64,000 bases of DNA from Paraburkholderia phenazinium (GCF_900142845.1 NZ_FSRU01000001.1:3348001-3412000); one strand, 5' to 3'; counted from the stretch's first letter, positions 55,275 to 63,934 are shown. Notes: generated by a model from the letters alone, not told the origin. Program-made: numbers and translations.

Positions 55275-55483
55275 TTATGAAGTGTGACTTCGCTGTTCCG
55301 GCGAAGTCGCAATGACCTGTCTTTGCAACAGCGTCGAAAACGTAGTGACGGGCACGTCACCCGACATCGCCTGTCGGTCTCTCGGGCAGGTGCAGCCTGT
55401 CGCGACGGTCGTCGAACGGCCGTGCTCGCTCATATCCTGACTGACGATCGACATTGCGTTGGGCTCTCGTGTGCGATGAGCAT
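55275..55483 (-). pseudogene. Internally deleted DUF1636 gene
   Basis: The leader and start (AGGAG, then ATG at 55483) match DUF1636 copy A. The coding part keeps VSQDMSEHGRSTTVA and CTCPRDR and then jumps to GDVPVTTFSTLLQRQVIATS, the C-terminal end. The middle with HCLGSCxxPC is deleted. A frameshift also lies between the start codon and the first conserved block. It is not functional as a metal-binding protein. Confidence 0.8.
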
Positions 55484-55579
55484 GACACCGTCTCCTGGTT
55501 TTATCTTTTCGAGGAGGGAACTGTCCCAAGGTGCCCGAACCGTCGTTAAACATCCAGGCACCGTGAATCCCGTGAACAA

Positions 55580-55632
55580 ATTCTAGGAGGGTGTCCAATC
55601 GGACGCTTATCGGATTGTCCAGTCGCGTATCC
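55580..55632 (-). promoter_or_regulatory. Recurrent promoter element, copy E (before the deleted DUF1636 gene)
   Basis: Minus strand: dyad CGGAT-N13-ATCCG, GATAAGC, 18 bases, CTAGAAT (-10 at 55580-55585). It is nearly identical to copy B. Confidence 0.65.
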
Positions 55633-55708
55633 GGCAATCTAGCTCAGTGTCTGAATTTCTGCGGGAGTCCCTAACATTTCAGATGCCCGATGACCCGTCG
55701 GCGCTCCG

Positions 55709-55790
55709 TTATCAGAAAGTCCATTTTTCAGCGCCCATGCATGCAATCCAGATGCCCGACCAATCCCACGCCCCTATTGCGCGTGCTAGG
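55709..55790 (+). promoter_or_regulatory. Control region of the GntR gene, shared with amidohydrolase copy 1
   Basis: TTATCAGAAAGTC (55709-55721) lies 76 bases before GCGTGCTAGGCT. Both elements, their spacing and the intervening CCAGATGCCCGACCAAT match the amidohydrolase control region at 23734-23818. Just before the gene there is an additional dyad AAACC-N13-GGTTT around 55820. Confidence 0.5.
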
Positions 55791-55908
55791 CTCTACCAAC
55801 ACGAGTGAACCTTTCCGCAAACCGGTTGAAAAATTGGTTTACGACGGGCTAAGTGCCTTATAATCGAACAAAACGCGAGAGGAATGACAACTATGGTGAA
55901 GGTCTGAT

Positions 55909-56571
55909 ATGGAAGACTTTGAAGCTGTCGCGGCTGCATTGTCGCAGCGCATTGCGGACGGTGCCTTTCTTCCGGAGGGGCGCTTGCCTACAGAGCGAGA
56001 ACTCGCTGTCGAGTACAGAATCCCTCGAAGCGGCGTTCGAAAGGCGCTTGCCAACATTGAGCGCGAAGGGATGATCGTCCGCAGTGTGGGACGGGGAACC
56101 TTTGTTGCCGGCAGTTTGCCACCCAGCTTCGAGCAAGAGGATCTTGCCGACATCAGCCCGGCCGACCTGAACCTGGCTCGCCTTCTACTTGAACCTGGTG
56201 TAGCAGAGCATGCGGCGCTTCACGCAACAGCGGCCGATCTCGCATCGATCGAGAAATGCATGCTTGAGTGCGAGAACGCTAAAGATGTCAAATCGGTCGA
56301 CTTTTGGGATGCGAACCTGCACATGGCGATCGCGAAGGCAACTCACAACAGCTTCATTGCTTTCACGTTCAAGGCTTTGCATCAGGTCAGGCAGTCACCG
56401 TCCTGGAGCCAGGTCAAGTACTTCGCAGTTACGCCCGAACGATTTGAGGTCACAGTTGCTGCGCATCGCGCAATCGTGAGCAGTATTCTTCGACGAGATG
56501 CTGCAGCAGCTCGTCGTGCAATGGAAACCCATATCGAGCAGATTGGCAAATACATTGCCAATCGCGACTAG
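55909..56571 (+). CDS. GntR family (FadR/FCD-type) transcriptional regulator
   Basis: A 220-residue regulator: N-terminal winged HTH (LPTERELAVEYRIPRSGVRK, about residues 25-44, and GRGTFVAG) and a C-terminal FCD domain with the metal-binding pattern DANLHMAIAKATHN and AHRAIVSSI. It usually represses a catabolic operon until an organic acid binds. It is divergent from the copy-2 hydrolase cassette and shares a control region with amidohydrolase copy 1, so it is the best candidate regulator of this gene family. Confidence 0.92.
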   Translation: MEDFEAVAAALSQRIADGAFLPEGRLPTERELAVEYRIPRSGVRKALANIEREGMIVRSVGRGTFVAGSLPPSFEQEDLADISPADLNLARLLLEPGVAEHAALHATAADLASIEKCMLECENAKDVKSVDFWDANLHMAIAKATHNSFIAFTFKALHQVRQSPSWSQVKYFAVTPERFEVTVAAHRAIVSSILRRDAAAARRAMETHIEQIGKYIANRD

Positions 56572-56597
56572 ACTCGCGTAGCAAATCCACGCAATCA

Positions 56598-56630
56598 GGT
56601 CGGGGCCTGTGCACCCGACCATTTTCTTTG
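56598..56630 (+). terminator. Rho-independent terminator of the GntR gene
   Basis: GGTCGGG pairs with CCCGACC around a nine-base loop and is followed by ATTTTCTTT, 27 bases after the stop. Confidence 0.85.
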
Positions 56631-56820
56631 ATACCCGCGGCAGCGTCCGTATTTCCAGATGCGGGACTACATAAGACGTTCCTCATTCGCTCCGGCATGA
56701 TTGCTTCGTGCGGTGTCGGCACTGTACCGCTCCGGAGGCGGTCGGAAGGTGCATCTGATGCCCGCGGCGGACACTGGCCTCTGCCTCGCGGAAATGGGGC
56801 TGCCTTGTAACCGGTCATTG

Positions 56821-57051
56821 CTAATCGAAAGACGTGTCGTTCCAACTTTCGGGGTCGAATGATGGGGTATGCGAATCCATCCAATCATAACGACTACTGT
56901 CCGCAAGCCATGCCCAATTTTGCGTCGACCTGGGTGACTGAGCTGCAGCTTCACTACTCGCACCTTCCAGTGTTTCTGGATCCGCATTTGGATCTCGCTG
57001 GTCGGCACCGAGGTTTTCAACCTTCGACCCAGCTTTGTTGTTGAGTTTCAT
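56821..57051 (-). CDS. Small acidic hypothetical protein (76 aa)
   Basis: Begins MKLNNKAGSKVENLGADQ and contains DPNADPETLEGASSE and DSHTPSFDPESWNDTSFD. It is hydrophilic and acidic, probably disordered, with no cysteine or membrane segment. TAGGAG lies about ten bases before the ATG. Promoter element F points at it from about 290 bases upstream. No family recognised. Confidence 0.5.
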   Translation of the reverse strand: MKLNNKAGSKVENLGADQRDPNADPETLEGASSEAAAQSPRSTQNWAWLADSSRYDWMDSHTPSFDPESWNDTSFD

Positions 57052-57341
57052 TGCTTTCTACTCCTATCAATGCTTCCGATATGCACGGCCAATCGCTCGC
57101 TCCCGATAAGCAAAGCCGCTGCTTGCCTGACGAACCCGACAAAAAATCAATCTACAGAGTCATCTGTCGGATCTTCACATGCAGCGGCTCATGGTCGACG
57201 GACGACGCCAAGACCAACTGCACCGATTAACTAGACCGCACCTTCCGATCGTTGCTGCGTTTAATCTGCAATCCGATCAATTTCCGACATCGCTTCTCTC
57301 AACGCCGTCCGGCAACGACCGTCAGAAAATCCTGTGCATTG

Positions 57342-57393
57342 ATTCTAGGTGAATGTATGGCTCCGGGCTTATCGGAGCGTCCCGTCGCATATC
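57342..57393 (-). promoter_or_regulatory. Recurrent promoter element, copy F
   Basis: Minus strand: GATAAGC, 18 bases, CTAGAAT (-10 at 57342-57347). The block 57367-57393 reads TTATCGGAGCGTCCCGTCGC on the plus strand. The nearest downstream gene is the 76-residue protein. Confidence 0.55.
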
Positions 57394-58067
57394 TGGAAAT
57401 CCAACTCCGTATTCTTGCTGCTCTTAAGGTCGCGGCGCTTCGCCCCTCGGGTTGTCTCACTAGCAATTATCTTTTGCGAAATACAGCTCCCGTTGATCAA
57501 GCTATGACTGCGGACGTATTAAAAACACTCACATTTCCTTCGGTTTGCTAACCATTTAAAAAAATCACATCCGAATCCAGCGCGATGGCGACTACGACAA
57601 ATATCAACGACCTTGCGGGACAGATAGAACGACGCGAGCCGGAATTTTCTCGGACAGGAAACTAAAACCCTTTGCCGCCGGATGAGACGATGCAGAAAAT
57701 CGACGTTGGTGAAAAATCTGGGACCGGCTGATAACATGATCCACCGGCAAGGACCTATCCGTTCGCGATCGCCATGCAGGGCTGTCATTTTAGGTATGCC
57801 ATCGAGGTAGTTCTAATCCGGAAAATGACTGCCCATGATGAAATACGTGTTAAATTTTTCCGGCACCTCCAGTACGATTCGCGGAGCACGTGTTGCCTAG
57901 CTCATCTATTGGAGAGTCGTTACATGGAAATCGCAATTTAGGTATCTTGCGCAGGTCCACTACTTGATCCGGAGTTCTCTCAGGCACGCGTGTATCACGA
58001 ATATTTCATTTAAATCTTTTCGAAGAACTTCCGACCAACCCACACCCCTCCGCTTCGGACAACTACC
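57394..58067. other. Gap without a supported gene
   Basis: About 670 AT-richer bases upstream of the EAL gene. Short frames on the minus strand (for example 57519-57788) have no ribosome site or homology that I recognise. It should contain the EAL gene promoter. Confidence 0.4.
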
Positions 58068-58904
58068 ATGTCACTTCGCCCATCCCCAGGATTCGACGCG
58101 ATCAGTATCGTGGACCTTATCGATCGGGGTCAGTTGTCTGCCGTGTTCCAACCCATCATGAATTTCGACGACGGGGCGATTCTCGGTTACGAGGGGCTGA
58201 TTCGGGGGCCAGCGGGTTCCCCGCTCGAGAGCCCGTACGACCTTTTCGCACAGGCTAGCACCGAAGGTTGCGTGATTGAACTCGAGCAGGCTGCCGCACG
58301 TACCTGCATTGAGACCTTCGCTAAGCTCGCGTGTGTGGGCAAGCTCTTCCTCAACTTCAGCGCGGATACGATACGTCGATTCGCTGAGGCCAGTGACGAC
58401 GTGCTCACATTGCTGCGCGAGTCAGGCATCAGCCCTGAGCGAATCGTGATCGAGTTGACCGAACAAAGCACGATTCGTGACATCGACAGCTTGTTGCAGG
58501 TGCTTACGACTTTGCGTACCGCTGGTGCGCAATTCGCACTTGATGACTATGGTACCGCCAACGCCAGCATGAATCTGTGGGTGCAATTGCAACCGGACAT
58601 TGTGAAAATCGACCGGTTCTTCATCCATAACATCGCGAGCAATCTTCTTAAGCTCGAAGCTGTTCGTGCCATACAGCACTTCGCACACGCGAGCGGCGCC
58701 AAACTGGTTGCAGAGGGAATCGAAAACGAAGCGGACCTGATCGTCGTGCGCGACTTGGGGATTGCTTGCGGCCAAGGCTATTTCTTCGGTCGACCCACCG
58801 CGCAACCGGCTCGCATGGTGGCGGACGAGGTCCGCCTGGCGATTCGCGCGGGCCACATCGCGGTTTCTTGTGATAGATCACGCTCATGTCGAATCCCGTG
58901 GTGA
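58068..58904 (+). CDS. EAL domain protein (cyclic-di-GMP phosphodiesterase type)
   Basis: A 278-residue EAL domain. Key positions: E42-G43-L44 where the name motif EAL is expected (YEGLIRGP), N96 (LNFSAD), E129 (IELTEQ), D159-D160 (LDDYGTANAS), K180 (VKIDRF), E216 (AEGIE) and Q236 (GQGYFFGRP). All metal and catalytic residues are kept, so c-di-GMP hydrolysis is plausible, but the loop normally reading DDFGTGYSS is altered. The last 20 residues look unlike the family, suggesting loss of a C-terminal GGDEF or CBS part by frameshift or truncation. Confidence 0.9.
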   Translation: MSLRPSPGFDAISIVDLIDRGQLSAVFQPIMNFDDGAILGYEGLIRGPAGSPLESPYDLFAQASTEGCVIELEQAAARTCIETFAKLACVGKLFLNFSADTIRRFAEASDDVLTLLRESGISPERIVIELTEQSTIRDIDSLLQVLTTLRTAGAQFALDDYGTANASMNLWVQLQPDIVKIDRFFIHNIASNLLKLEAVRAIQHFAHASGAKLVAEGIENEADLIVVRDLGIACGQGYFFGRPTAQPARMVADEVRLAIRAGHIAVSCDRSRSCRIPW

Positions 58905-59173
58905 GCCGCACAATCTCAGGCCCTACGCAACAGACGGTTTGTCAAGCCGATCCAATCCAGCAAAATCTTTCGGCAAAGCCGGTTCATGCCATTTTGGCAT
59001 TACTGACATGATGCTATGTCGCTCGCAATTAGCGAGAGAATAAACAAAACGATGTCGCTCCGGTCTCCGATATGACGAGCTGGATGACAGCCGTTTCGTG
59101 TTCGCGTCTCTTGCCTGAGCCATTTCTGGGCTGAACGTGGCACCGTCTAACTCTGGTCGATATAGGAAACACC

Positions 59174-60148
59174 ATGGTCAAAGCAGTTCGTTTCGGTAAG
59201 ACAGGCGGCCCCGAGGTGATGAAGTGGGTCGATGTCGAGGTAGGCGAGCCGGGTAACTGCGAGATCCGCATCAAGCAGCATGCGGTCGGTCTCAATTACA
59301 TCGACGTGTACGTCCGCACCGGTTCGTACCCGTTGCCGCTGCCGGGCGGCCTCGGCATGGAAGCGGCGGGTGAGATCACGGCGGTGGGCGCCGGCGTGAC
59401 AGGTCTGAAGATTGGCGACCGGGTTGCGTATGTGGCGCGCCCTCCAGGCGCTTATGCTCAAGAACGGGTGCTGCCGGCCGTTCAGGTCGTCAAGCTGCCG
59501 GATGCACTGAGCTATGAGCAGGCCGCTTCAGTGATGCTGCAAGGGCTCACCGCGCAATACCTGTTGCGACGCACTTACCCTGTCAAGGCGGGTGACACGA
59601 TCCTGATCCAGGCAGCTGCAGGCGGCGTTGGCCTGTTGGTGTCTCAATGGGCCAAGGCGCTGGGCGCGACGGTGATCGGCACAGTTGGCTCGGACGAAAA
59701 GGCGGAAATCGCCAGGGCACATGGTTGCGATCACGCCATCGTCTACACGCGCGAGAACTTCACCAAGCGCGTGCGCGAGATTACAAACGGCGCAGGCGTG
59801 CCCGTCGTCTATGATTCGATAGGCAAGGACACGTTTGCGGGTTCGCTCGACTGCCTCGCGCCGCTTGGCCTGTTCGTGAGCTTCGGCAATGCATCCGGTC
59901 CGCTGCCACCGATCGACTCCTCCGAATTCGTCGGACGCGGCTCGCTCTTCTTTACCCGGCCGACCTTGTTTACACACATCGCCAAGCGCAGTGACTACGA
60001 GGCGATGTCGACCGAGTTGTTTGAAGTTTTGGTGTCGGGCAAGGTCAAGACCAGCATCAACCAGCGCTACTTGCTGTCCGAAGTTGCGAAGGCACACATC
60101 GAACTTGAAAGCCGCCGCACCACCGGTTCGACCGTTCTCTTGCCGTAA
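59174..60148 (+). CDS. qorA: NADPH:quinone oxidoreductase (QorA-like)
   Basis: A 324-residue zinc-less MDR enzyme: AVGLNYIDVYVRTGSYP, GMEAAGEITAVGAGV, the coenzyme motif AAAGGVGLLVSQWAK (about residues 146-160) and LGATVIGTVGSDEKA. It reduces quinones by single-electron or hydride transfer with NADPH. AGGAAA precedes the ATG, and a terminator follows. It stands alone. Confidence 0.92.
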   Translation: MVKAVRFGKTGGPEVMKWVDVEVGEPGNCEIRIKQHAVGLNYIDVYVRTGSYPLPLPGGLGMEAAGEITAVGAGVTGLKIGDRVAYVARPPGAYAQERVLPAVQVVKLPDALSYEQAASVMLQGLTAQYLLRRTYPVKAGDTILIQAAAGGVGLLVSQWAKALGATVIGTVGSDEKAEIARAHGCDHAIVYTRENFTKRVREITNGAGVPVVYDSIGKDTFAGSLDCLAPLGLFVSFGNASGPLPPIDSSEFVGRGSLFFTRPTLFTHIAKRSDYEAMSTELFEVLVSGKVKTSINQRYLLSEVAKAHIELESRRTTGSTVLLP

Positions 60149-60182
60149 GCGCGCCAAGAGGGACACCAAGGTGGAATCATCG

Positions 60183-60215
60183 GACCGTTCCGTCCAGCAC
60201 TGAACGGTCTCTTTC
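60183..60215 (+). terminator. Rho-independent terminator after qorA
   Basis: GACCGTTC and GAACGGTC form an eight-base stem followed by TCTTTC, 34 bases after the stop. Confidence 0.75.
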
Positions 60216-60427
60216 AATCAAACATTTTTATGTTCCCTCGAGCACCCTCGAGCGAACGCGCCATGCCGATCGGTATAACGTTCTATTGGTCGTACATACC
60301 CTCGCCAAGGCTACACAACACGCCCTAGTTCACCTCTGACACAACCTTGGCCGCGCGCCTGCCACGCATAGCGCGCATCTAGCATCCCTTGTCGAGCCAG
60401 GGACAGGGGCATCTTTTGATTAGTGAG

Positions 60428-60460
60428 AAAAAAACGGGCGGTCAATTGACACCGCCCGTG
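60428..60460 (-). terminator. Strong minus-strand terminator
   Basis: On the minus strand ACGGGCGGT pairs with ACCGCCCGT and is followed by seven T. No minus-strand gene ends here, so it may end a small RNA starting near 60540. Confidence 0.8.
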
Positions 60461-60490
60461 GGAAGACCCGTTAAAAAAACAACATCGGGT

Positions 60491-60534
60491 CGCGTGGATC
60501 GGTCGACGCGCCCACCACGCCGACCGATCCACGC
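60491..60534. other. Perfect 14-base inverted repeat
   Basis: GCGTGGATCGGTCG and CGACCGATCCACGC form a 14-base stem with a 16-base loop. On the minus strand a seven-T run follows 12 bases later, then the second terminator at 60428-60460. Tandem hairpins without an upstream gene suggest a non-coding RNA or a double terminator. Confidence 0.6.
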
Positions 60535-60723
60535 AGTCTATAGCGCCTGTCAACAATCTCGATATCAACGCGTGTCGAAATTTATTTTTCTTTCATCGAG
60601 CACAATGTCAGGGAGAGACGCCTGACTTGCCGCTCGACCACTCGTTCTCACCGCACGACCATGCATCCCAGCCGGATGAATCACCTCTGTCCCCGGGTAA
60701 TACCTAATAACAGAACTGGATTC

Positions 60724-60778
60724 CTCGATAAACGACGAGACGATCTGGTAACCCTAAAATCAAGTCTACGCCTAGAGT
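60724..60778 (+). promoter_or_regulatory. Recurrent promoter element, copy I
   Basis: Plus-strand orientation: the block 60724-60753 (minus-strand reading TTACCAGATCGTCTCGTCG) is followed, after the same 18 bases, by CTAGAGT (-10 at 60773-60778). It is a divergent copy, pointing at the small gene at 61006. Confidence 0.5.
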
Positions 60779-61005
60779 TGAATCTCAGGATTCGCCAAGT
60801 CATCTTAACAACGATCAGACATTTGGCGACGAAATTTATATATTCTCACTCGAACGCGCTTAAGTTCGGAGCAATTTAACCTGATTTGCAACGAGCCTCT
60901 ACAACTCTGACAAGATAACCGCGCTCCTTATGACAAACAATTCGCAATCCTTAACTTTTAATGGGATTATCGCGTTTACGCGATGCGAACTTGAAGGAGA
61001 AAGCA

Positions 61006-61242
61006 ATGAGTACGATGGACCGTTCTTTGCGTTCCCTGGTCGCTAGATGGCTTGGAGCGAATCCCGCAACACTGACTCGGGTAGTCCGGTTCGGTCACAT
61101 ACGTCCAAATCGGCGCCGATATGTGTGCGTTGAGACATTACGGCCGACAGGCGCGTTGACAATTTATTTCTTCCTTCACGATGACGGCATGTGGAGCGTT
61201 TATCCACAGGAGATCGAGCGTCCGAGCATGAGTTTTTCATAA
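61006..61242 (+). CDS. Small hypothetical protein (78 aa)
   Basis: Begins MSTMDRSLRSLVARWLGA, basic in the first half, then YVCVETLRPTGALTIYFFLH. GAAGGAG lies seven bases before the ATG, an excellent ribosome site. No family recognised. Promoter element I lies about 230 bases upstream. Confidence 0.6.
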   Translation: MSTMDRSLRSLVARWLGANPATLTRVVRFGHIRPNRRRYVCVETLRPTGALTIYFFLHDDGMWSVYPQEIERPSMSFS

Positions 61243-61415
61243 CGTCGATACCGGCGGCGATCGATACAGGTACGCCAAACTGCGCGCTCTCACAGTTCGC
61301 CAGCCCGCAACCATGAACACTTTCGAAACTAAAAACGAGCAACTGGATTATCAGCCCACGCAGCTAATTTTCAGCACTTCAACGGAAATTCGGACCCAGG
61401 CGCGCCACAACGCGC

Positions 61416-61664
61416 CTAACCGATCTGCAGCAGCGATACCTGGCTCTCCAGCACAGTCTGCAGTTCGTTGCAGTCCGGCCGTGTCCCCCAGTTTCGGGAG
61501 CCGACCACTGATGCGATGGCAATCCACGAATTGGGCGGAAGCCACTTCCGAACTACAGTCTCTCCCTGAAGAATCCGCAGACGCCCGGTCTGCTCGCAAT
61601 AATCGGCACGCAGTTCTGTGCCGTCCAGTTGGACAGTCATGAGAGGGTGACGCGTTCGCTTCAT
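61416..61664 (-). CDS. Small hypothetical protein (82 aa)
   Basis: Begins MKRTRHPLMTVQLDGTEL and contains DYCEQTGRLRILQGETVV and WIAIASVVGSRNWG. AAAGGAG lies eight bases before the ATG. The product looks like a small soluble beta-rich protein; no family recognised. It converges with the 78-residue gene. Promoter element G lies about 255 bases upstream. Confidence 0.55.
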   Translation of the reverse strand: MKRTRHPLMTVQLDGTELRADYCEQTGRLRILQGETVVRKWLPPNSWIAIASVVGSRNWGTRPDCNELQTVLESQVSLLQIG

Positions 61665-62332
61665 TGATGTCTCCTTTCAAGAAAAAATCTGATGCGTGCA
61701 CGGATATCCCAACAGGACCTTTCCTTCCGCACCGCCATGCCCTACGCTTCCCTTCACAGAAACCGGTCTCGAACTTCAATGTCCCCATCTCGCAGTTACC
61801 CACCTTCACACCAATCCGCTCAACGTTTTCTCATGGTGGAAACATTCGTTAAACGAAATATAAATTGTTCGGTGCAGTCGGTTTAGTAAGCTCGCACCAG
61901 CCGATCCTGTAAATCAATCGTAGATGCACGTTGGTCCTATTTCTTATCGGAACGTCCCGTCGTATATCCATGAATCCAGCTTCGTAGTCAGGATTTTCCC
62001 GAAGTCCTCTGCGTTTCGCGTGGTGCCAGTCGAAGGCTGAATGGAGGCCATAGTTGCGGGCCGATCCTGACGAGCAGGCACAATGCTTTGACCCAGGCTG
62101 TCCCGCACCCTTTGCGGAAGCCCTCAGGAACGCATACGCCAGCGCTCATCCAGGGAATCGCGCGCGTTGATGCTCCAAGCCTAGACACTATCCGCATCTG
62201 CCGCCCCTCCCTCTATAGCCTGGTATTGGTGCATGCCACGCCACCAGATCTCTCGACGAGGAAGTGCGTAATTACAAGCGTCGTCGGACGATTGCAACAC
62301 ATGGAACTCCGGGAAATACCTCATGACGGAAC
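61665..62332. other. Intergenic region between small genes
   Basis: Contains promoter element G (61917-61969) facing the 82-residue gene. No other gene is supported. Confidence 0.4.
61917..61969 (-). promoter_or_regulatory. Recurrent promoter element, copy G
   Basis: Minus strand: GATAAGA, 18 bases, CTACGAT at the -10 position (61917-61922). The block reads TTATCGGAACGTCCCGTCG on the plus strand (from 61944), close to copy F. Confidence 0.5.
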
Positions 62333-62393
62333 TGGACGATCCGATACGTCACAAGACGATCCGATAAGTCTGAAATCGAACACATCCTTACAC
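62333..62393 (+). promoter_or_regulatory. Recurrent promoter element, copy H
   Basis: Plus-strand orientation: GACGATCCGATACGTC and GACGATCCGATAAGTC are tandem related blocks (62336-62370); 18 bases after GATAAGT comes TTACACT, in the -10 position. It precedes the DUF1636 leader relic at 62511. Confidence 0.55.
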
Positions 62394-62510
62394 TTGCTTC
62401 ACATGAGCAGTTGCCGGAAGCGCAGGAGCAGTCGGCAAGCGTTGTCCGAATGATCTAGAACACGAGAGGTCTGTTCCTTCCTCCAATAGATGAAACCAGG
62501 AGACGACGTC

Positions 62511-62609
62511 ATGCTCACCCCACAAGAGAACGCAATACAACTCGAAACCATCAGACCGGGATGCGTGAACGCAACCAGCCGATTTTCGCTTTTCGCTGGG
62601 TTTGCTTAA
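62511..62609 (+). pseudogene. Relic of a DUF1636 leader and start
   Basis: The leader (CTGTTCCTTCCTCC, then AGGAGACGACGTC before the ATG) matches that of DUF1636 copies A and the deleted copy. The first codons are also related, but the frame ends after 32 codons without any cysteine motif. Element H is upstream in the correct orientation. Confidence 0.55.
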
Positions 62610-62797
62610 GGTTGAGAGGACGCTGACAGCATGGAGATCCAAGCCACGCTACGACCGCCGGACACCAGATTCTCCCGATGTCCACGTACGCACTCGTAAT
62701 GCGAAGTGCTGATGTATGGAGTCCATCTTGATGCGTGACGAGCATCCCGCAACGCTGCAATAGCTGACGATTAAATTTCAAACAAGGAGACAAGATC

Positions 62798-63874
62798 GTG
62801 ATTTCTCTCAAAACACCTCTTATTTCATTAGTTATACTAATTTCGACGGCAACGGCTGCACAGCCATCGTCCGCGCAGGTCGGCGATCTCAAGGATCCAC
62901 AATACAAGCCGACCTCCGCACAACTGACCAAGGCTGGCGCATTCAAGAAAAGCCCTCCCTACAACGTCGTTTTGGCTATGCCTGGTCTTTTTACGACATG
63001 GTTAATCCAGGAAACCGAGGAGGTGCGCCACGAGGCAACGTTGCATCCCGAAATCGGGAAACTCACGGTGATATCGAGTGATTCGAATGCCGCCAGACAG
63101 GCTGCAGACCTCGAAGATCAGATAACGAAGGGCGTCGACGCCATCGTAGTATCGCCGGTTTCCTCGACCGCCATTAATGCGCAGATCGCCAAAGCGGCCG
63201 CGAAAGGGATTCCAGTTGTTACCTTCACGGCCACCGCCAGTTCAGACCAGGTCGCGGTCGCCGTGTTATCCGGCGGGGCTCCTGAAGGAAAGATCATGGC
63301 CGACTGGCTTGCAAAGCAACTGGGTGGCAAAGGTAGCATTTGGGCGTTTCGTGGCATCGCCGGAAACACAGAAGACACTGACCGCTACGCGGGACTCGCT
63401 CAGTCGTTGAAAGTAACCAGGTTGCCGGTCTCTGCCGAAGTCTATGCCGACTGGAACTATGCCAAGGGCAAACAGGCATGTGAAAGCCTGCTCCTTTCAG
63501 GAAAGCCGGTCGACGGCATCTGGGCCTCCGGAGGTGAGATGTCGCGAGGATGCCTGGAGGTTTTCCAGGAAGTCGGAAAAGCTCCAGTTCCTGTGACGGG
63601 TGAGGGCAACAATGGCTTTCTCAGAGCCGCCCAGAAGTCGGGGGGACCGTTTGTAGCATATATCTACCCTCCGTCCCTGGGACCGGTCGCACTTCGAGCG
63701 GCATTGTTGCTCCTTGAAGGTGACCAGATGTATCGAAGCTACTGGAGCGACGGGGGAGAAGTCATCACACGCGAGAACCTGACCAAGTATTACCGTCCCG
63801 ACCTGAACGACTCCTACTGGGTGGGTTCGTTGCTTCCGGATGCAACGCTTAAGCACCTCTATCAAAACAAATAG
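62798..63874 (+). CDS. ABC-type sugar/TorT-like periplasmic substrate-binding protein
   Basis: A 358-residue family-1 periplasmic binding protein. It has a signal peptide (VISLKTPLISLVILISTATA, cleavage near SSAQ), the binding-fold segment VDAIVVSPVSSTAINAQIAK (about residues 110-129), and GIPVVTFTA. It binds a solute in the periplasm for import, or may serve a sensor as TorT does. AAGGAGACAAGATC precedes the GTG start. A further gene begins 60 bases downstream on the same strand, so it probably heads a transport operon. Confidence 0.9.
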   Translation: MISLKTPLISLVILISTATAAQPSSAQVGDLKDPQYKPTSAQLTKAGAFKKSPPYNVVLAMPGLFTTWLIQETEEVRHEATLHPEIGKLTVISSDSNAARQAADLEDQITKGVDAIVVSPVSSTAINAQIAKAAAKGIPVVTFTATASSDQVAVAVLSGGAPEGKIMADWLAKQLGGKGSIWAFRGIAGNTEDTDRYAGLAQSLKVTRLPVSAEVYADWNYAKGKQACESLLLSGKPVDGIWASGGEMSRGCLEVFQEVGKAPVPVTGEGNNGFLRAAQKSGGPFVAYIYPPSLGPVALRAALLLLEGDQMYRSYWSDGGEVITRENLTKYYRPDLNDSYWVGSLLPDATLKHLYQNK

Positions 63875-63934
63875 TCTCCAACCCGGCAGGCGTCCCTCCC
63901 ATGTGCATTCTGTCCCTGACACACGGAGTCAAAC

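Noticed and set aside
55605..55721. Reading TTATCnGAnnGTC as a classical GntR operator
   Set aside because: Only the 23734 copy is a good short palindrome; most copies are not symmetrical at that scale, so assignment to the GntR protein rests on location and is left as a hypothesis.
57014..57393. Sigma-28 type promoter (CCGATAA) in the recurrent element
   Set aside because: CCGATAA is present in several copies, but no TAAA-type -35 lies at the right distance and the TAGAAT box with fixed spacing explains the conservation better.
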